DNA of 64,000 bases from Fibrobacter sp. UWB2 (GCF_002210425.1 NZ_MWQK01000006.1:223152-287151), one strand, 5' to 3'. Numbered from the stretch's first letter, positions 1 to 8,958 are shown. Translations and numbers: made by a program. The notes: generated from the letters alone by a model not told the origin.

Positions 1-11
1 GAAGGTGTCTA

Positions 12-758
12 ATGAAAGTCGCTCTTCTTGGTTCCACAGGACTTATCGGGAAGAGCGTCGCTCAGTTGCTTTCCCGTTTAGATGACGTGGAATCTGTTTT
101 TTGCCCGGTGCGTTCGGTCCCAGACTTGAATGCGCTGGGCATTTTTAATGGCGTATCGAAGTTCAATTTTGAGGCGGTGGATTTTGACGCTCTTTTGAGT
201 GCAAGGCCCGAAGAGCAATGGGCATCTAGCGTTTGCAAGAACTTTACCGGCTGCGATGCGGTGATTTGCTGCCTTGGGACGACGCTCAAGCAGGCGGGGG
301 GTAAGGCTGCTCAAGAAAAGGTCGATTTGCGTTTGCCGCTCACGCTTGCTGCCCTTGCGAAGCGTCAGGGCGTCAAGCATTTCCTGTGCGTGAGTGCCAT
401 GGGTGCAAATTCTCATTCGCCGTTCTTCTATAACCGCCTGAAGGGGCAACTCGAAGAGGGCCTCACGATGATGGGTTTTGAATCGCTCACGCTCGTGCGT
501 CCGTCGCTCCTCCTCGGGAAGCACAAGGACAAGCGCTTTGGCGAAGAGCTGATGCAAAAGCTTTTCGGGTCGCACCCGGAATGGATTCCGGCGCATTTCC
601 GTCCGGTGCCTGCAGAGACGGTAGCCGCGCATCTCGTGGCGAACATGCTCAAGCCTCCCGTGGACCACGTTTGCGCAACCGATGGTGTAAAAGGCAAGCG
701 CATTATCTATAACCGACAATTTTTTAAATTTGGTAAAAACATTTCGGAGGTCTTATGA
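12..758 (+). CDS. NAD(P)-binding oxidoreductase, HTATIP2-like atypical SDR
   Basis: A 248-aa Rossmann-fold protein. The N-terminal GSTGLIG (about residues 7-13) is the dinucleotide-binding GxxGxxG motif. A YNRLK stretch near residue 139, preceded by VSAMGA, matches the Tyr-x3-Lys site of HTATIP2-like atypical short-chain dehydrogenases. A Shine-Dalgarno (GAAGGTG at 1-7) sits before the ATG. The stop overlaps the start of the next gene (ATGA), so the two are translationally coupled, although no functional link with the symporter is evident. The substrate cannot be read from the sequence. Confidence 0.85.
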   Translation: MKVALLGSTGLIGKSVAQLLSRLDDVESVFCPVRSVPDLNALGIFNGVSKFNFEAVDFDALLSARPEEQWASSVCKNFTGCDAVICCLGTTLKQAGGKAAQEKVDLRLPLTLAALAKRQGVKHFLCVSAMGANSHSPFFYNRLKGQLEEGLTMMGFESLTLVRPSLLLGKHKDKRFGEELMQKLFGSHPEWIPAHFRPVPAETVAAHLVANMLKPPVDHVCATDGVKGKRIIYNRQFFKFGKNISEVL

Positions 759-2296
759 CGATTGTCGTCTTTATCCTTTATTTGCTGATGATGCTTGGCA
801 TCGGAGCGTATTTCTCTCGCAAGGCGAACAGCCTGAACGCCTATTACCTCGGTAACCGCGGCATGAACAAGTGGGTGGTCGCCATGTCCGCCCAGGCATC
901 TGACATGAGCGGCTGGATGCTGATGGGCCTTCCGGGTGCCGTGTTCGTGAGCGGTTTTTCCGAAGCTTGGATCGGTATCGGCCTTGTAATCGGTACGTAC
1001 TTCAACTGGAAAATCGTCGGTCGCAGGCTCCGCAAGTACAGCCATTTCTGCGGCGACTCGATTACTCTCCCGGACTTTTTCTCGAACCGTTTCCGCGACA
1101 ATAAGGGCATCATCCGCGTGATTGCCTCGATTTTCATTCTCGCGTTCTTCTTGTTCTACACGGTCTCTGGCTTTGTTGCTAGTGCAAAACTCTTTGGCAC
1201 CATCTTCGGTATGGATTACACCACGGGCCTTGTCCTCGGTGCTATCGTTGTCGTGAGCTACACGTTCATGGGCGGCTTCTTTGCCGTTTGCTGGACTGAC
1301 TTTATCCAGGCTTCGATGATGCTTATCGCGGTCCTCGTGATTCCGCTGATGATCATGAGCGGTTCGGGCGGTTTTGCCTCGACGATGGATGCGGTGAACG
1401 CCCAGAACCCGTACTTGATGAGCCTTTTCACGAACGCAACGACGGGCAAGTCCATTGGCCTTATCGCGCTGATTTCTAGCCTCTCTTGGGGCCTTGGCTA
1501 CTTTGGTATGCCGCACATCCTCGTGCGCTTTATGTCCATCAAGAACGCCGAAGAAATCAAGGATTCTCGCCGTATCGCTATGACTTGGGTGATTATCTGC
1601 CTTGCAGCTGTCGTGATGATTGCTCTCCTCGGCCGCTATTACGTGACGGCTAACGGCATCACCGTTGATGACCCGGAACGCATTTTCATGATTCTCTGCC
1701 AGGCACTTTGCCATCCGGCGATTGCTGCCATCCTTATGGCCGCCATTCTCGCTGCGATTATGAGTACTGCTGACTCCCAGCTTCTAGTTTCTGCTTCCGC
1801 TTTCAGTAACGACCTTTACAAGCACTTGTTCCGCAAGAACGCAAGCAACAAGGAAGTGATGTGGGTGAGCCGTGGCGTGGTCGTGGTGATTACGCTTATC
1901 GCTGTGATTGTCGCAATGCAGGGCGCTCCGAGTGCCGACGGCGTGAAGCACGGCAAGAGCTTCCTCGACGTGGTGATGAGCCTTGTGAGCTTTGCTTGGG
2001 GCGGCTTCGGCGCGACCTTTGGCCCGATTATGTTGCTTGCTCTCTTCTGGAAGCGTACGACACTCCCGGCTGCTGTTGCGGGTATGCTCGTGGGTGGCCT
2101 TACGACATTTATTTGGAAGTTCTACCTCTCCGGCTTCTCCGCCGAAATCTTCCAGATTTACGAACTCGTGCCGGGCTTTATCCTCTCCTTCGTGACGATC
2201 GTCGTCGTGAGCCTCTTGACCAAGGAACCCTCTGCCGAAATCCAGCTGGAATTTGACCGCGTGGAAAGCACTCGCTTGAGCGATATGAAACTGTAA
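755..2296 (+). CDS. putP: Sodium/proline symporter, SSS family
   Basis: A 513-aa integral membrane protein with about 13 hydrophobic segments, the normal size for sodium:solute symporters. The motif SAQASDMSGWMLMGLPGA (about residues 46-63) is the PutP-type signature in the TM2 region. The family imports proline with Na+ across the inner membrane. GGAGG at 746-750 precedes the ATG, which overlaps the upstream stop. A rho-independent terminator follows at 2351. Proline specificity is inferred from resemblance to PutP, and other SSS substrates are possible. Confidence 0.9.
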   Translation: MTIVVFILYLLMMLGIGAYFSRKANSLNAYYLGNRGMNKWVVAMSAQASDMSGWMLMGLPGAVFVSGFSEAWIGIGLVIGTYFNWKIVGRRLRKYSHFCGDSITLPDFFSNRFRDNKGIIRVIASIFILAFFLFYTVSGFVASAKLFGTIFGMDYTTGLVLGAIVVVSYTFMGGFFAVCWTDFIQASMMLIAVLVIPLMIMSGSGGFASTMDAVNAQNPYLMSLFTNATTGKSIGLIALISSLSWGLGYFGMPHILVRFMSIKNAEEIKDSRRIAMTWVIICLAAVVMIALLGRYYVTANGITVDDPERIFMILCQALCHPAIAAILMAAILAAIMSTADSQLLVSASAFSNDLYKHLFRKNASNKEVMWVSRGVVVVITLIAVIVAMQGAPSADGVKHGKSFLDVVMSLVSFAWGGFGATFGPIMLLALFWKRTTLPAAVAGMLVGGLTTFIWKFYLSGFSAEIFQIYELVPGFILSFVTIVVVSLLTKEPSAEIQLEFDRVESTRLSDMKL

Positions 2297-2350
2297 AATT
2301 GGATGGGGATGGCCAGCCCGTAACGCCTGGCTCCTGATAACAAAACAAAA

Positions 2351-2378
2351 AAGACGCTTAACAGCGTCTTTTTTTTGT
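2351..2378 (+). terminator. Rho-independent terminator after putP
   Basis: Perfect 8-bp stem AAGACGCT/AGCGTCTT with a TAAC loop, followed by eight T residues. It lies 54 bases after the symporter stop. Confidence 0.9.
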
Positions 2379-2380
2379 TT

Positions 2381-2594
2381 TAGAGCGGGCGGCGGGAATG
2401 ACGGCTTCGCCATATTCCGCTACGCGGATGGCTTGCCGCCCTACGGGTTTATCGCTGTGCGATAAATCCTAAATTCTTTCCACGGGCTACGCCCACGAAA
2501 GAATTTAGTCGCACCCTCGACCCCAAGGGGTCGAGAATCCGACCCATACCAACATAAAAAATAAAAGAACCACTCTGAAAGTGGTTCTTTTATT
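2381..2594. repeat. Hairpin-rich non-coding unit 0
   Basis: Starts with TAGAGCGGG right after the putP terminator. It contains successive perfect inverted repeats: TTTATCGC/GCGATAAA (2449-2467), a 12-bp stem CTAAATTCTTTC/GAAAGAATTTAG (2470-2508), CTCGACCCC/GGGGTCGAG (2516-2535) and a terminator stem (2565-2590). The order of elements matches that in the two tandem 330-bp units downstream, but the stem sequences differ. No convincing ORF. Confidence 0.7.
2565..2590 (-). terminator. Terminator of the first tRNA-Gly
   Basis: Stem AAAGAACCAC/GTGGTTCTTT followed on the minus strand by a T-rich run, starting 9 bases beyond the tRNA 3' end. Confidence 0.85.
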
Positions 2595-2598
2595 TTAG

Positions 2599-2671
<73 letters not shown>

Positions 2672-2683
2672 GAGGGTGACCCA

Positions 2684-2712
2684 TATATAGAAATAAAATT
2701 TGTAGTTATAAA
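2684..2712 (-). promoter_or_regulatory. Promoter of the first tRNA-Gly
   Basis: Minus-strand TTTATA (2707-2712), 17-bp spacer, TATATA (2684-2689), ending 12 bases before the tRNA 5' end. It aligns base for base with the stronger promoter of the second copy. Confidence 0.75.
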
Positions 2713-2746
2713 GGGGTATGGGGCGAAAAAAGTGAATTTTTTTTGT

Positions 2747-3076
2747 AGAGCGGGGAAAAGGGATTGTCAAAGTCCAGTCCCCGCTTCGCGGCTGGCCTTT
2801 GCCCCTTCGGGCTTGCGCTCACTACGTTCGCGTCAAGCGCAAAATTCGTCTCTTCGCACTTCGTGCATGAGCCGAATTTTGTGATTCGTCGTCAGTCACC
2901 CGTGCTAAGGCACGGGCTGACTCCTCACCCTTACGGGCTTATCGCTACGCGATAATTCCTAAACAACTCGTACGCACTTCGTGCATCTCGTTGTTTAGTC
3001 GGCCCCTCTTCTCGGGGCCTCGTCCAGTTCAGTACATAAAACAAAAGAGCCTAGCTTGACGCTAGGCTTTTTGTTT
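2747..3076. repeat. Tandem 330-bp unit, copy 1
   Basis: From about 2752 onward this is identical to 3082-3411. It begins with TAGAGCGG plus the last bases of the tRNA-Gly 3' end (one extra G here), followed by several small stem-loops, many closed by TTCG-like loops, then TTATCGC/GCGATAA, CTAAACAAC/GTTGTTTAG, GGCCCC/GGGGCC and a terminator stem. It contains a 63-codon ORF with no ribosome-binding site, which I do not call a gene. Confidence 0.85.
3048..3074. terminator. Terminator-like hairpin ending unit 1
   Basis: Stem AGCCTAGC/GCTAGGCT with A-rich and T-rich flanks, so it could work in both directions. Exact duplicate at 3378-3404. Confidence 0.7.
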
Positions 3077-3406
3077 TAGAGCGGGAAAAGGGATTGTCAA
3101 AGTCCAGTCCCCGCTTCGCGGCTGGCCTTTGCCCCTTCGGGCTTGCGCTCACTACGTTCGCGTCAAGCGCAAAATTCGTCTCTTCGCACTTCGTGCATGA
3201 GCCGAATTTTGTGATTCGTCGTCAGTCACCCGTGCTAAGGCACGGGCTGACTCCTCACCCTTACGGGCTTATCGCTACGCGATAATTCCTAAACAACTCG
3301 TACGCACTTCGTGCATCTCGTTGTTTAGTCGGCCCCTCTTCTCGGGGCCTCGTCCAGTTCAGTACATAAAACAAAAGAGCCTAGCTTGACGCTAGGCTTT
3401 TTGTTT
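3077..3406. repeat. Tandem 330-bp unit, copy 2
   Basis: Second copy of the 330-bp unit, beginning with TAGAGCGGGAAAAGGGA (3077-3093). This 17-base sequence is the complement of the tRNA-Gly 3' end plus 3 flanking bases. It ends against the intact second tRNA-Gly. The copies show no differences that I can see over the shared length, so the duplication is recent or maintained by conversion. Confidence 0.85.
3378..3404 (-). terminator. Terminator of the second tRNA-Gly
   Basis: Same AGCCTAGC/GCTAGGCT stem as at 3048. On the minus strand it follows the tRNA 3' end by a few bases and is followed by a T-rich tail. Confidence 0.8.
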
Positions 3407-3409
3407 TAG

Positions 3410-3482
<73 letters not shown>

Positions 3483-3493
3483 GAGGTGACCCA

Positions 3494-3522
3494 ATTATAG
3501 AAATAAAAAATCCAATTGTAAA
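3494..3522 (-). promoter_or_regulatory. Promoter of the second tRNA-Gly
   Basis: Minus-strand TTTACA (3517-3522), 17-bp spacer, consensus TATAAT (3494-3499), 11 bases before the tRNA. This is the clearest sigma-70-type promoter in the window. Confidence 0.88.
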
Positions 3523-3571
3523 GGGGGTAGGGTGAAAAAAGTTATATTTTTTGCGTTTAACAAGGTTGTTC

Positions 3572-4732
3572 ATGTTCGGTATTTATATTCACGTTCCATT
3601 TTGCGCGAAGATTTGCGATTACTGCGACTTCCGCGTGATGCCTGCGAATGCTCGCCTGTTCGAAGAATATGCGGGTTTGCTGGAACGTGAAATCCGTGCT
3701 TTTGCGGCGGCGCATCCTGTATCGCATTCAGCGTCATCCCAAAATGTTCTTTCGCAGGCGCGAACGCTTTATCTCGGTGGCGGGACGCCTTCGATTTTGC
3801 CGGGTAAGTGCTTGGAGCGGATTTTCGCGGTACTTGAGGATTGTGGCGTTCGCGTGGATTCGCTTGACGAAGTTTCGATGGAGTTCAATCCGGAATCGTG
3901 TACCGAAGAATCTGTGCAGACGGCGCTTTCGTGTGGTGTGCGGCGCTTTAGTCTTGGTCTCCAGACGTTTTCACAGTCGTTGCTGGACCGCATTGGCCGC
4001 ATGCACACGGTGGAACGCGGCTTTGATGCTTTGCGCTTGTTGACCTCGCTTCCGCGGGCGAAAGTCTCGGCAGACTTGATGTTTGATTTGCCTGGGCAAT
4101 CGATAGATTCTTTCTTGAGCGATGTGGACCGCTTGTCGGATTTTCCGCTGGGGCACTTAAGCTTTTACGGATTGAATGTGGGCGAGAGGACGCTTTTGGG
4201 CGGTCGCGTATCGCGTGGTGAAGAAAAAATTGACGAGAGTTTGTACGAACCGATGTATCTCGGAGGTGTCGAGATTCTTGAGAAAAAAGGCTTCGCACGT
4301 TACGAAGTCTCGAATTTCGCAAAGCCTGGCGACGAAAGCTTGCACAACATGAACTACTGGAATCGCGGCGAGTACATTGGCTTCGGGCCGGGGGCGCACA
4401 GCTATTTTGGCGGTCGCCGTTTCTGCGCTCCGGAAATGTATCCGCGTTGGCGCGATTACGTGAATGCAGGTTGCTCTGATGCGTCGCTGACTTACGACGA
4501 TCTTGATAAAGATGACATCTTGACGGAGCGCGTATGGCTCTCGCTGCGCCAGCGCTCTGGTCTCGACCTGAATGCGCTTGCTGCTGACGGAATTTCTGTT
4601 TCGCCGGAAGGCTATGAGCAATGGGTCAAGAAAGGTTTTGCGACGCTCGATGGCGGAATCCTGAAGCTTGTCGGCCGTGGCTGGATTTTCATGGACAGCG
4701 TTGTGACTGACGTGCTGAACGCCTGCCGATAG
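3572..4732 (+). CDS. hemW: Radical SAM heme chaperone HemW
   Basis: 386 aa from the ATG at 3572. The upstream in-frame TTG at 3551 would add seven residues with no homology-like content, so ATG is preferred. IYIHVPFC begins the protein, and Cys11, Cys15 and Cys18 form the radical-SAM CxxxCxxC that binds the 4Fe-4S cluster. GGGTPS follows at about 69-74. The family was long called oxygen-independent coproporphyrinogen oxidase-like, but HemW inserts or carries heme rather than decarboxylating it. A Ser/Gln-rich insertion of about 15 residues sits before the GGGTPS strand. Good size for the family (about 380 aa). Confidence 0.92.
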   Translation: MFGIYIHVPFCAKICDYCDFRVMPANARLFEEYAGLLEREIRAFAAAHPVSHSASSQNVLSQARTLYLGGGTPSILPGKCLERIFAVLEDCGVRVDSLDEVSMEFNPESCTEESVQTALSCGVRRFSLGLQTFSQSLLDRIGRMHTVERGFDALRLLTSLPRAKVSADLMFDLPGQSIDSFLSDVDRLSDFPLGHLSFYGLNVGERTLLGGRVSRGEEKIDESLYEPMYLGGVEILEKKGFARYEVSNFAKPGDESLHNMNYWNRGEYIGFGPGAHSYFGGRRFCAPEMYPRWRDYVNAGCSDASLTYDDLDKDDILTERVWLSLRQRSGLDLNALAADGISVSPEGYEQWVKKGFATLDGGILKLVGRGWIFMDSVVTDVLNACR

Positions 4733-4750
4733 CGCTTTCTTCATAAAAAG

Positions 4751-4780
4751 GAGATGCCCCGTCGGAGCGGGGCATGACAA
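4751..4780. repeat. Palindromic repeat family B (convergent 3' ends)
   Basis: ATGCCCCG/CGGGGCAT stem followed by GACAAG. It lies between the convergent hemW and sigma-factor genes. On the minus strand the stem is followed by a T run, so it may also terminate the sigma gene. Confidence 0.75.
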
Positions 4781-4799
4781 GTTTAATTTTGGCTTTTAA

Positions 4800-5612
4800 C
4801 TACTTATTAATCGCAGCCAAGAACGCGTCCTTCTTTTCTTGCAAGAAGTCCTTGCTGTTGTACTTGCGGATGCGGCGGAGGGCCTGGTCACGCAACTGAC
4901 GCACACGTTCGTGGGAGATGTTCATGGATTCGCCCACTTCTCGAAGTGTCTGCGGAGCTTCCTGGTTGATGCCGAAAATGCCGGTAATGACTCGGGCTTC
5001 GCGTTCCGGGAGCTGCTCCATGAGGTCGCGGGCCAAAGCTTCGACGCTCTGGATTTCGGAATCGGCTTCCGGGTTCGATGCGCCGCTGTCCGGGAGGACT
5101 TCGGCGTAAGTAGCCTTGGAGTCTGCCTTGAGCGGGCTGTCAAACGAAACACCGCGCTGACCGATCTGGATCAATTCACGGATTTCTTCGTTGATTTCCT
5201 TACCGCGGGACTGTTCGTGCAAAGCCTTACGCACACGGAGGTGCTGGTTTGCCGGCAAGCGGATAAGGTTGCCCTGTTCGTTAATAGCGCGAGTAATGTA
5301 TGCCTTGATCCACCAAACGCCGTAACTGATGAATTTAAGACCACGGGTATGTTCGAACGATTCAATAGCGCGTACGAGGCCCATAGCGCCTTCGCTGACC
5401 AAGTCCGGAAGCGGAATCGGGCAGCCGCGGTACTGAATGGCGACCTTCAAAACAAAGCGCATGTTTGCGGAAATCAGCTTTTTACGGGCGATTTTGTCGC
5501 CTTCTTTAGCTTTCTGGAATAGAATCTGTTCTTCTTCGCGGGAGAGAGGTGCAGTGCGACGAATATCTTCTAGGTATCTTTTGAGAGTGGTATCGGTAGA
5601 ATCAATATGCAT
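4800..5612 (-). CDS. RNA polymerase sigma factor, short RpoD/SigA type
   Basis: A 270-aa sigma-70 family protein. It has region 1.2 (RYLEDI and the following segment, about 10-30), region 2 with the conserved SYGVWWIKAYITRAI melting and -10 segment (about 95-115), region 3, and region 4 with the helix-turn-helix LREVGESMNISHERVRQLR (about 220-240). It lacks region 1.1 and the non-conserved insert of proteobacterial RpoD, resembling the short primary sigma factors of Bacteroidetes and Chlorobi. It could be the primary sigma or a group 2 paralogue; the window cannot decide. An SD (AGGAGC) precedes the ATG, with a TATTAT -10 candidate just upstream. Confidence 0.9.
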   Translation of the reverse strand: MHIDSTDTTLKRYLEDIRRTAPLSREEEQILFQKAKEGDKIARKKLISANMRFVLKVAIQYRGCPIPLPDLVSEGAMGLVRAIESFEHTRGLKFISYGVWWIKAYITRAINEQGNLIRLPANQHLRVRKALHEQSRGKEINEEIRELIQIGQRGVSFDSPLKADSKATYAEVLPDSGASNPEADSEIQSVEALARDLMEQLPEREARVITGIFGINQEAPQTLREVGESMNISHERVRQLRDQALRRIRKYNSKDFLQEKKDAFLAAINK

Positions 5613-6008
5613 TTTAAAAACCTTGCTCCTATAATATCGCTTTTTTAAAGCAAGTTGCGTGCCAATTGTGTAAAATTTTCCAAATTTTTTACAAAAAGTC
5701 CTTTAAATGTCGGTTTTGCGGTTTTCGGAGCCAAAAAAGTCCATTATTTTTGTCGTAATTTTACAAAATTGTCGTAAAAATATAACAAATTTTTCAAAAC
5801 GTGACAAGTTGGACGTGACGACATCCTCTTGGCAAACAAAAAATGTAAAGCCCGGTGTTTCATTTTGGAATACGCTTTCCGCATATCTCATATCTGAAAC
5901 TTTACTGGATCCCCTACGCTTCGCTTCGAGGATGACGAGTGGTTTTCTAGTAACTAGTAACTAATAACTGGTAACTCTACAATCAAATTTTCATATATTA
6001 TCCCCGTT
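5613..6008. other. AT-rich intergenic region with repeats
   Basis: Divergent spacer between the sigma gene and the methyltransferase. It holds a 9-base direct repeat TTGTCGTAA (5750-5758 and 5769-5777, period 19), a family A palindromic repeat (5907-5936) and a run of AGTAACTA-like words (5946-5977). No supported ORF. Confidence 0.7.
5907..5936. repeat. Palindromic repeat family A
   Basis: GGATCCCC...GAGGATGAC. Read on the minus strand it starts GTCATCCTCGAAGCGAAG and ends GGATCC, matching the copies at 8936, 29551 and 29593. Confidence 0.7.
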
Positions 6009-6785
6009 ATGTCAATAAAAGAGCCCGATCAATCCGTATGGAACCGTTTTTGGCAGCGCAAGAACGACATGGACAAAGTCTATCCGTCTTCGCCGTCTAT
6101 TATAGAAGCTATTAAGAAGAATTTTAAGCTCGAGGGCCTAAAGGTGCTTGAGGTCGGTGCAGGTACCGGCCGCGACAGTGCCGAACTCGCTCGTTTGGGC
6201 GCCGATGTGTATGTTCTCGATTATGCCGAAAATAGCTTGAAAATTGTCAATTCGCTCCGCGAGAGTGAAGGCCTCAAGAATTTGCACTTAGTTCGTGGCG
6301 ATGCTTTCAAGTCCCCGTTCCCGGACAACACTTTTGACTTGGTGTTTCATCAGGGTTTGGCCGAACATTTCAAGGATTCGCTCCCGCTCTTGCAAGAGAA
6401 CTTCCGCATCGTCAAGCACGGCGGTTGCTGCCTTTGCGATGTGCCGCAGACCGTCCACCCATATACGGTTATCAAGCATATCTTGATTGCGATGGACAAG
6501 TGGTTTGCCGGTTGGGAAAAGCAGTTCACGATGGGTCAGCTCAAGAAGCTTATGCGTGACGCTGGTTTTGAATGTGTCTATGCCTATGGCGACTGGATGC
6601 GCCCGAATCTTTTCTACCGCATTCTGCGCGAGCTCTGCTTCAAGTTCGGTATTGAACTCCCGAAGTATCCGCTTGACGGAACGGCCTACCAGAAGATTAA
6701 GGACAAGATTTTGGATAGCCTCCAGTCTGTGCCGGTAATGCACTACACGCAGCTTTGCATTGGCGTGATCGGTCGTAAGCCTTAG
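6009..6785 (+). CDS. Class I SAM-dependent methyltransferase
   Basis: 258 aa. VLEVGAGTGRD at about 46-56 is motif I of Rossmann-type methyltransferases, followed by an acidic motif II (VLDYAE) and FDLVFHQG as motif IV. No target-recognition domain is visible. It is followed after 8 bases by a GT4 gene and then a flippase-like gene, so the acceptor is probably a glycan or lipid-linked intermediate (inference). No Shine-Dalgarno is visible; TATTAT (5996-6001) ends 7 nt before the ATG, suggesting a leaderless message. Confidence 0.85.
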   Translation: MSIKEPDQSVWNRFWQRKNDMDKVYPSSPSIIEAIKKNFKLEGLKVLEVGAGTGRDSAELARLGADVYVLDYAENSLKIVNSLRESEGLKNLHLVRGDAFKSPFPDNTFDLVFHQGLAEHFKDSLPLLQENFRIVKHGGCCLCDVPQTVHPYTVIKHILIAMDKWFAGWEKQFTMGQLKKLMRDAGFECVYAYGDWMRPNLFYRILRELCFKFGIELPKYPLDGTAYQKIKDKILDSLQSVPVMHYTQLCIGVIGRKP

Positions 6786-6793
6786 GTGATTGC

Positions 6794-7939
6794 TTGAAAA
6801 TTCTCGTCGTAAATTACCGGGATCGCATGCATCCGGCTGCCGGCGGCGCCGAAAAGCATTTGCATCGCATTTTCGGAAAGATTGTAGAAATGGGCCACAC
6901 GGTGGTCCTGTTTACGACGACATTTCCGGGAGCCAAAGAACGCGAAGTTGTCGATGGAATTCAGGTCATCCGCAAGGGTGGCGATTTGATGTTCCAGCTC
7001 ACGGTTGCGCTGAATCTGAAGAAGCTTGACCGCGAATTCAACTTTGATGTTGTTGTTGAAGATTTGAACAAGTTACCGGTCTTTGCCCACTGGTTCGTCC
7101 GCAAGCCGCTCCTGGTGCAGATGCATCACTTGTGGCGGAAGTCGATTTTTGCTGAAGCGATTTTCCCGATTGCGTTTATGGTCTGGTTCTTTGAGCGGAT
7201 TATTCCGTTCTTTTACCGCACGCAGAATTTTGTAGTGGTGAGCCCGAGCACCAAGAAAGAACTCGCCGAAATCGGCGTGGACGAAAGTCGAATTTCCGTG
7301 ATTTATAATGGGTCCGAAAAACCGAATTTCCCGGGAAGCGCGGACCTTGCGACTGGTATTGCGGAATCTTGTGAGAATACGGCGACTCCGTATTTCATCT
7401 GGCTTTCTCGCGTGCATCGTTATAAGGGAATTTGGACGGCGCTTGAAGCGTTTGAAATTTTTTCGAAGTCGCATCCCGAAGTCCAGTTGAAAATTGTGGG
7501 CGGCGGTCCGCTTTTGAAAAAGCTCCCAGCTTGGATCAAATCGCACGGCCTGGATGGCAAGGTGGAACTGACGGGTTTTGTGCCTGCCGCTCGCAAGTAC
7601 GAATTGCTTTCGTCTTCGCTTGCGCTGTTGCAGACGAGCTACAAGGAAGGCTGGGGCCTTACTGTGATGGAAGCGGCGCAGCTCTGCAAGACGACGATTG
7701 CGTCGGATGTGCCGGGACTCTGCGATAGCGTCCGTGACGGCGAGACGGGAATTCTGTTCCCGTCGGGAGATGCGGCCGCGTGCGCTTCTGCCATGGAAAA
7801 GATTTATAGCGATGCTGAACTGCGCACAAGTCTTGGCAAGAATGCCAAGCGTTATGCCGAATCGTTCAGCTGGGAAAAATCTGCTCGCGAAACGTTGGAA
7901 CTGTTGGAACGTACGGTTGAGGGGAGCGTACGAAAATGA
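6794..7939 (+). CDS. Glycosyltransferase family 4
   Basis: 381 aa with a TTG start at 6794. GGAEKHLHRI near residue 18 is the N-terminal acceptor-side motif of GT4 enzymes. EGWGLTVMEAA (about 285) is the E-x7-E nucleotide-sugar motif of the GT-B C-terminal domain. A retaining sugar transferase acting on the cytoplasmic face of the membrane is expected; sugar and acceptor are unknown. It overlaps the next gene by ATGA. Confidence 0.88.
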   Translation: MKILVVNYRDRMHPAAGGAEKHLHRIFGKIVEMGHTVVLFTTTFPGAKEREVVDGIQVIRKGGDLMFQLTVALNLKKLDREFNFDVVVEDLNKLPVFAHWFVRKPLLVQMHHLWRKSIFAEAIFPIAFMVWFFERIIPFFYRTQNFVVVSPSTKKELAEIGVDESRISVIYNGSEKPNFPGSADLATGIAESCENTATPYFIWLSRVHRYKGIWTALEAFEIFSKSHPEVQLKIVGGGPLLKKLPAWIKSHGLDGKVELTGFVPAARKYELLSSSLALLQTSYKEGWGLTVMEAAQLCKTTIASDVPGLCDSVRDGETGILFPSGDAAACASAMEKIYSDAELRTSLGKNAKRYAESFSWEKSARETLELLERTVEGSVRK

Positions 7940-8958
7940 AGTTGAATCCGAAACTCAAGTCGGTAATTGTTTTTTGCTTAAAGCTGGTGGTGACGCTCGT
8001 TCCTGCTTACTTTGTCTATCGTAACATTGTGAGCGACCCGGAATGGGATGTTGGCGACCTCTATAACTTGTTCAAGAAAAACAGCGTTTTCCCGCTTGTG
8101 CTTGCGCTCCTTTGCCTCGCGGTTTCGAACTTTACCGCTTGCCTCCAGTGGAAACTCTTGCTCGAAAAACAGGGGGCTCGCCTCAAGTACGCTAGGCTCC
8201 TCAAGCTTTATCACGTGGGGCTCTTCTTCAACAACTTCATGCCGGGGAACGTCGGTGGTGACGTCAAGAAGGTTTACGATATCCGCATGCAGGGCGGACA
8301 GGATACGGTTGGCGCTGGCTTTACGGCGACGGTGTTTGACCGCTTGTTTGGACTTTTCTTTATCACGTTGTTTGCTCTTGGCGTGGGCGCCTTGTTCTTT
8401 ATTCACGATCCGGAACAGCGTGCGTTCATGTGGCCGTCCGTCTGGATTTTCCTCGGTTTCTGCGTGATGTTTGCTGGGCTTTTGAGCCGTCGCATTGGCA
8501 AGTTCTTCTGCCGCATGGCAGGGAAGGTGTTGCCCGAAAAAATCGAGACACGCTTGTTGCGCATGTTTGAACGTTTCCAGAAGTTCCGCTCCAAGAAACT
8601 TTGGGTGAACATCGTTTGCCTTTCGACGGTCACTCAGTCGCTCCGCATCTTTGTGCACTTTTTCTGCGGGATTGCGGTGGGCGTGAATCTCTCGATGTCG
8701 TGGTACTTCTATTACATTCCGCTTGTCGCTATTGTGAGTGCGCTTCCGATTTCGATTGGCGGTTTTGGTCCGCGTGAATTTTTGGCGCAGTCGCTTTTTG
8801 CGCGTGCAGGAGTGCCAGGACTTGAATCGGTTGTGATTCAGTTGCTCGCTTATTTTGTAAGTTTGATTTTGAGCTTGTTTGGCGCGGTCGCTTTTTTGGT
8901 GGGGCAGAAGCCCGTGCCGGCCGAACCTGCGAATGGTCATCCTGAAGCAAGACCGTAA
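7936..8958 (+). CDS. Flippase-like membrane protein (LPG synthase TM / UPF0104 family)
   Basis: 340 aa with about eight hydrophobic segments. FNNFMPGNVGGDVKK is the N-x-x-P-x5-GGD motif of the lysylphosphatidylglycerol-synthase transmembrane family (UPF0104), which includes AglD-like proteins next to glycosyltransferases. No synthetase domain is attached. It is coupled to the GT4 gene by ATGA. The last codons (GHPEARP, stop) are encoded by a family A palindromic repeat, so the C-terminal end is probably not ancestral. A paralogue is at 16122-17066. Confidence 0.85.
   Translation: MKLNPKLKSVIVFCLKLVVTLVPAYFVYRNIVSDPEWDVGDLYNLFKKNSVFPLVLALLCLAVSNFTACLQWKLLLEKQGARLKYARLLKLYHVGLFFNNFMPGNVGGDVKKVYDIRMQGGQDTVGAGFTATVFDRLFGLFFITLFALGVGALFFIHDPEQRAFMWPSVWIFLGFCVMFAGLLSRRIGKFFCRMAGKVLPEKIETRLLRMFERFQKFRSKKLWVNIVCLSTVTQSLRIFVHFFCGIAVGVNLSMSWYFYYIPLVAIVSALPISIGGFGPREFLAQSLFARAGVPGLESVVIQLLAYFVSLILSLFGAVAFLVGQKPVPAEPANGHPEARP

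Noticed and set aside
707..1714. 335-codon ORF antisense to putP
   Set aside because: Opposite a normal symporter gene, with His/Asp/Arg-rich composition and no start signal.
2764..3285. Two identical 63-codon ORFs (2764-2955 and 3094-3285)
   Set aside because: They are carried by the 330-bp hairpin repeat, have no ribosome-binding site and the DNA is explained by stem-loops.
2747..3406. CRISPR array
   Set aside because: Only two long repeats without regular short repeats or spacers.
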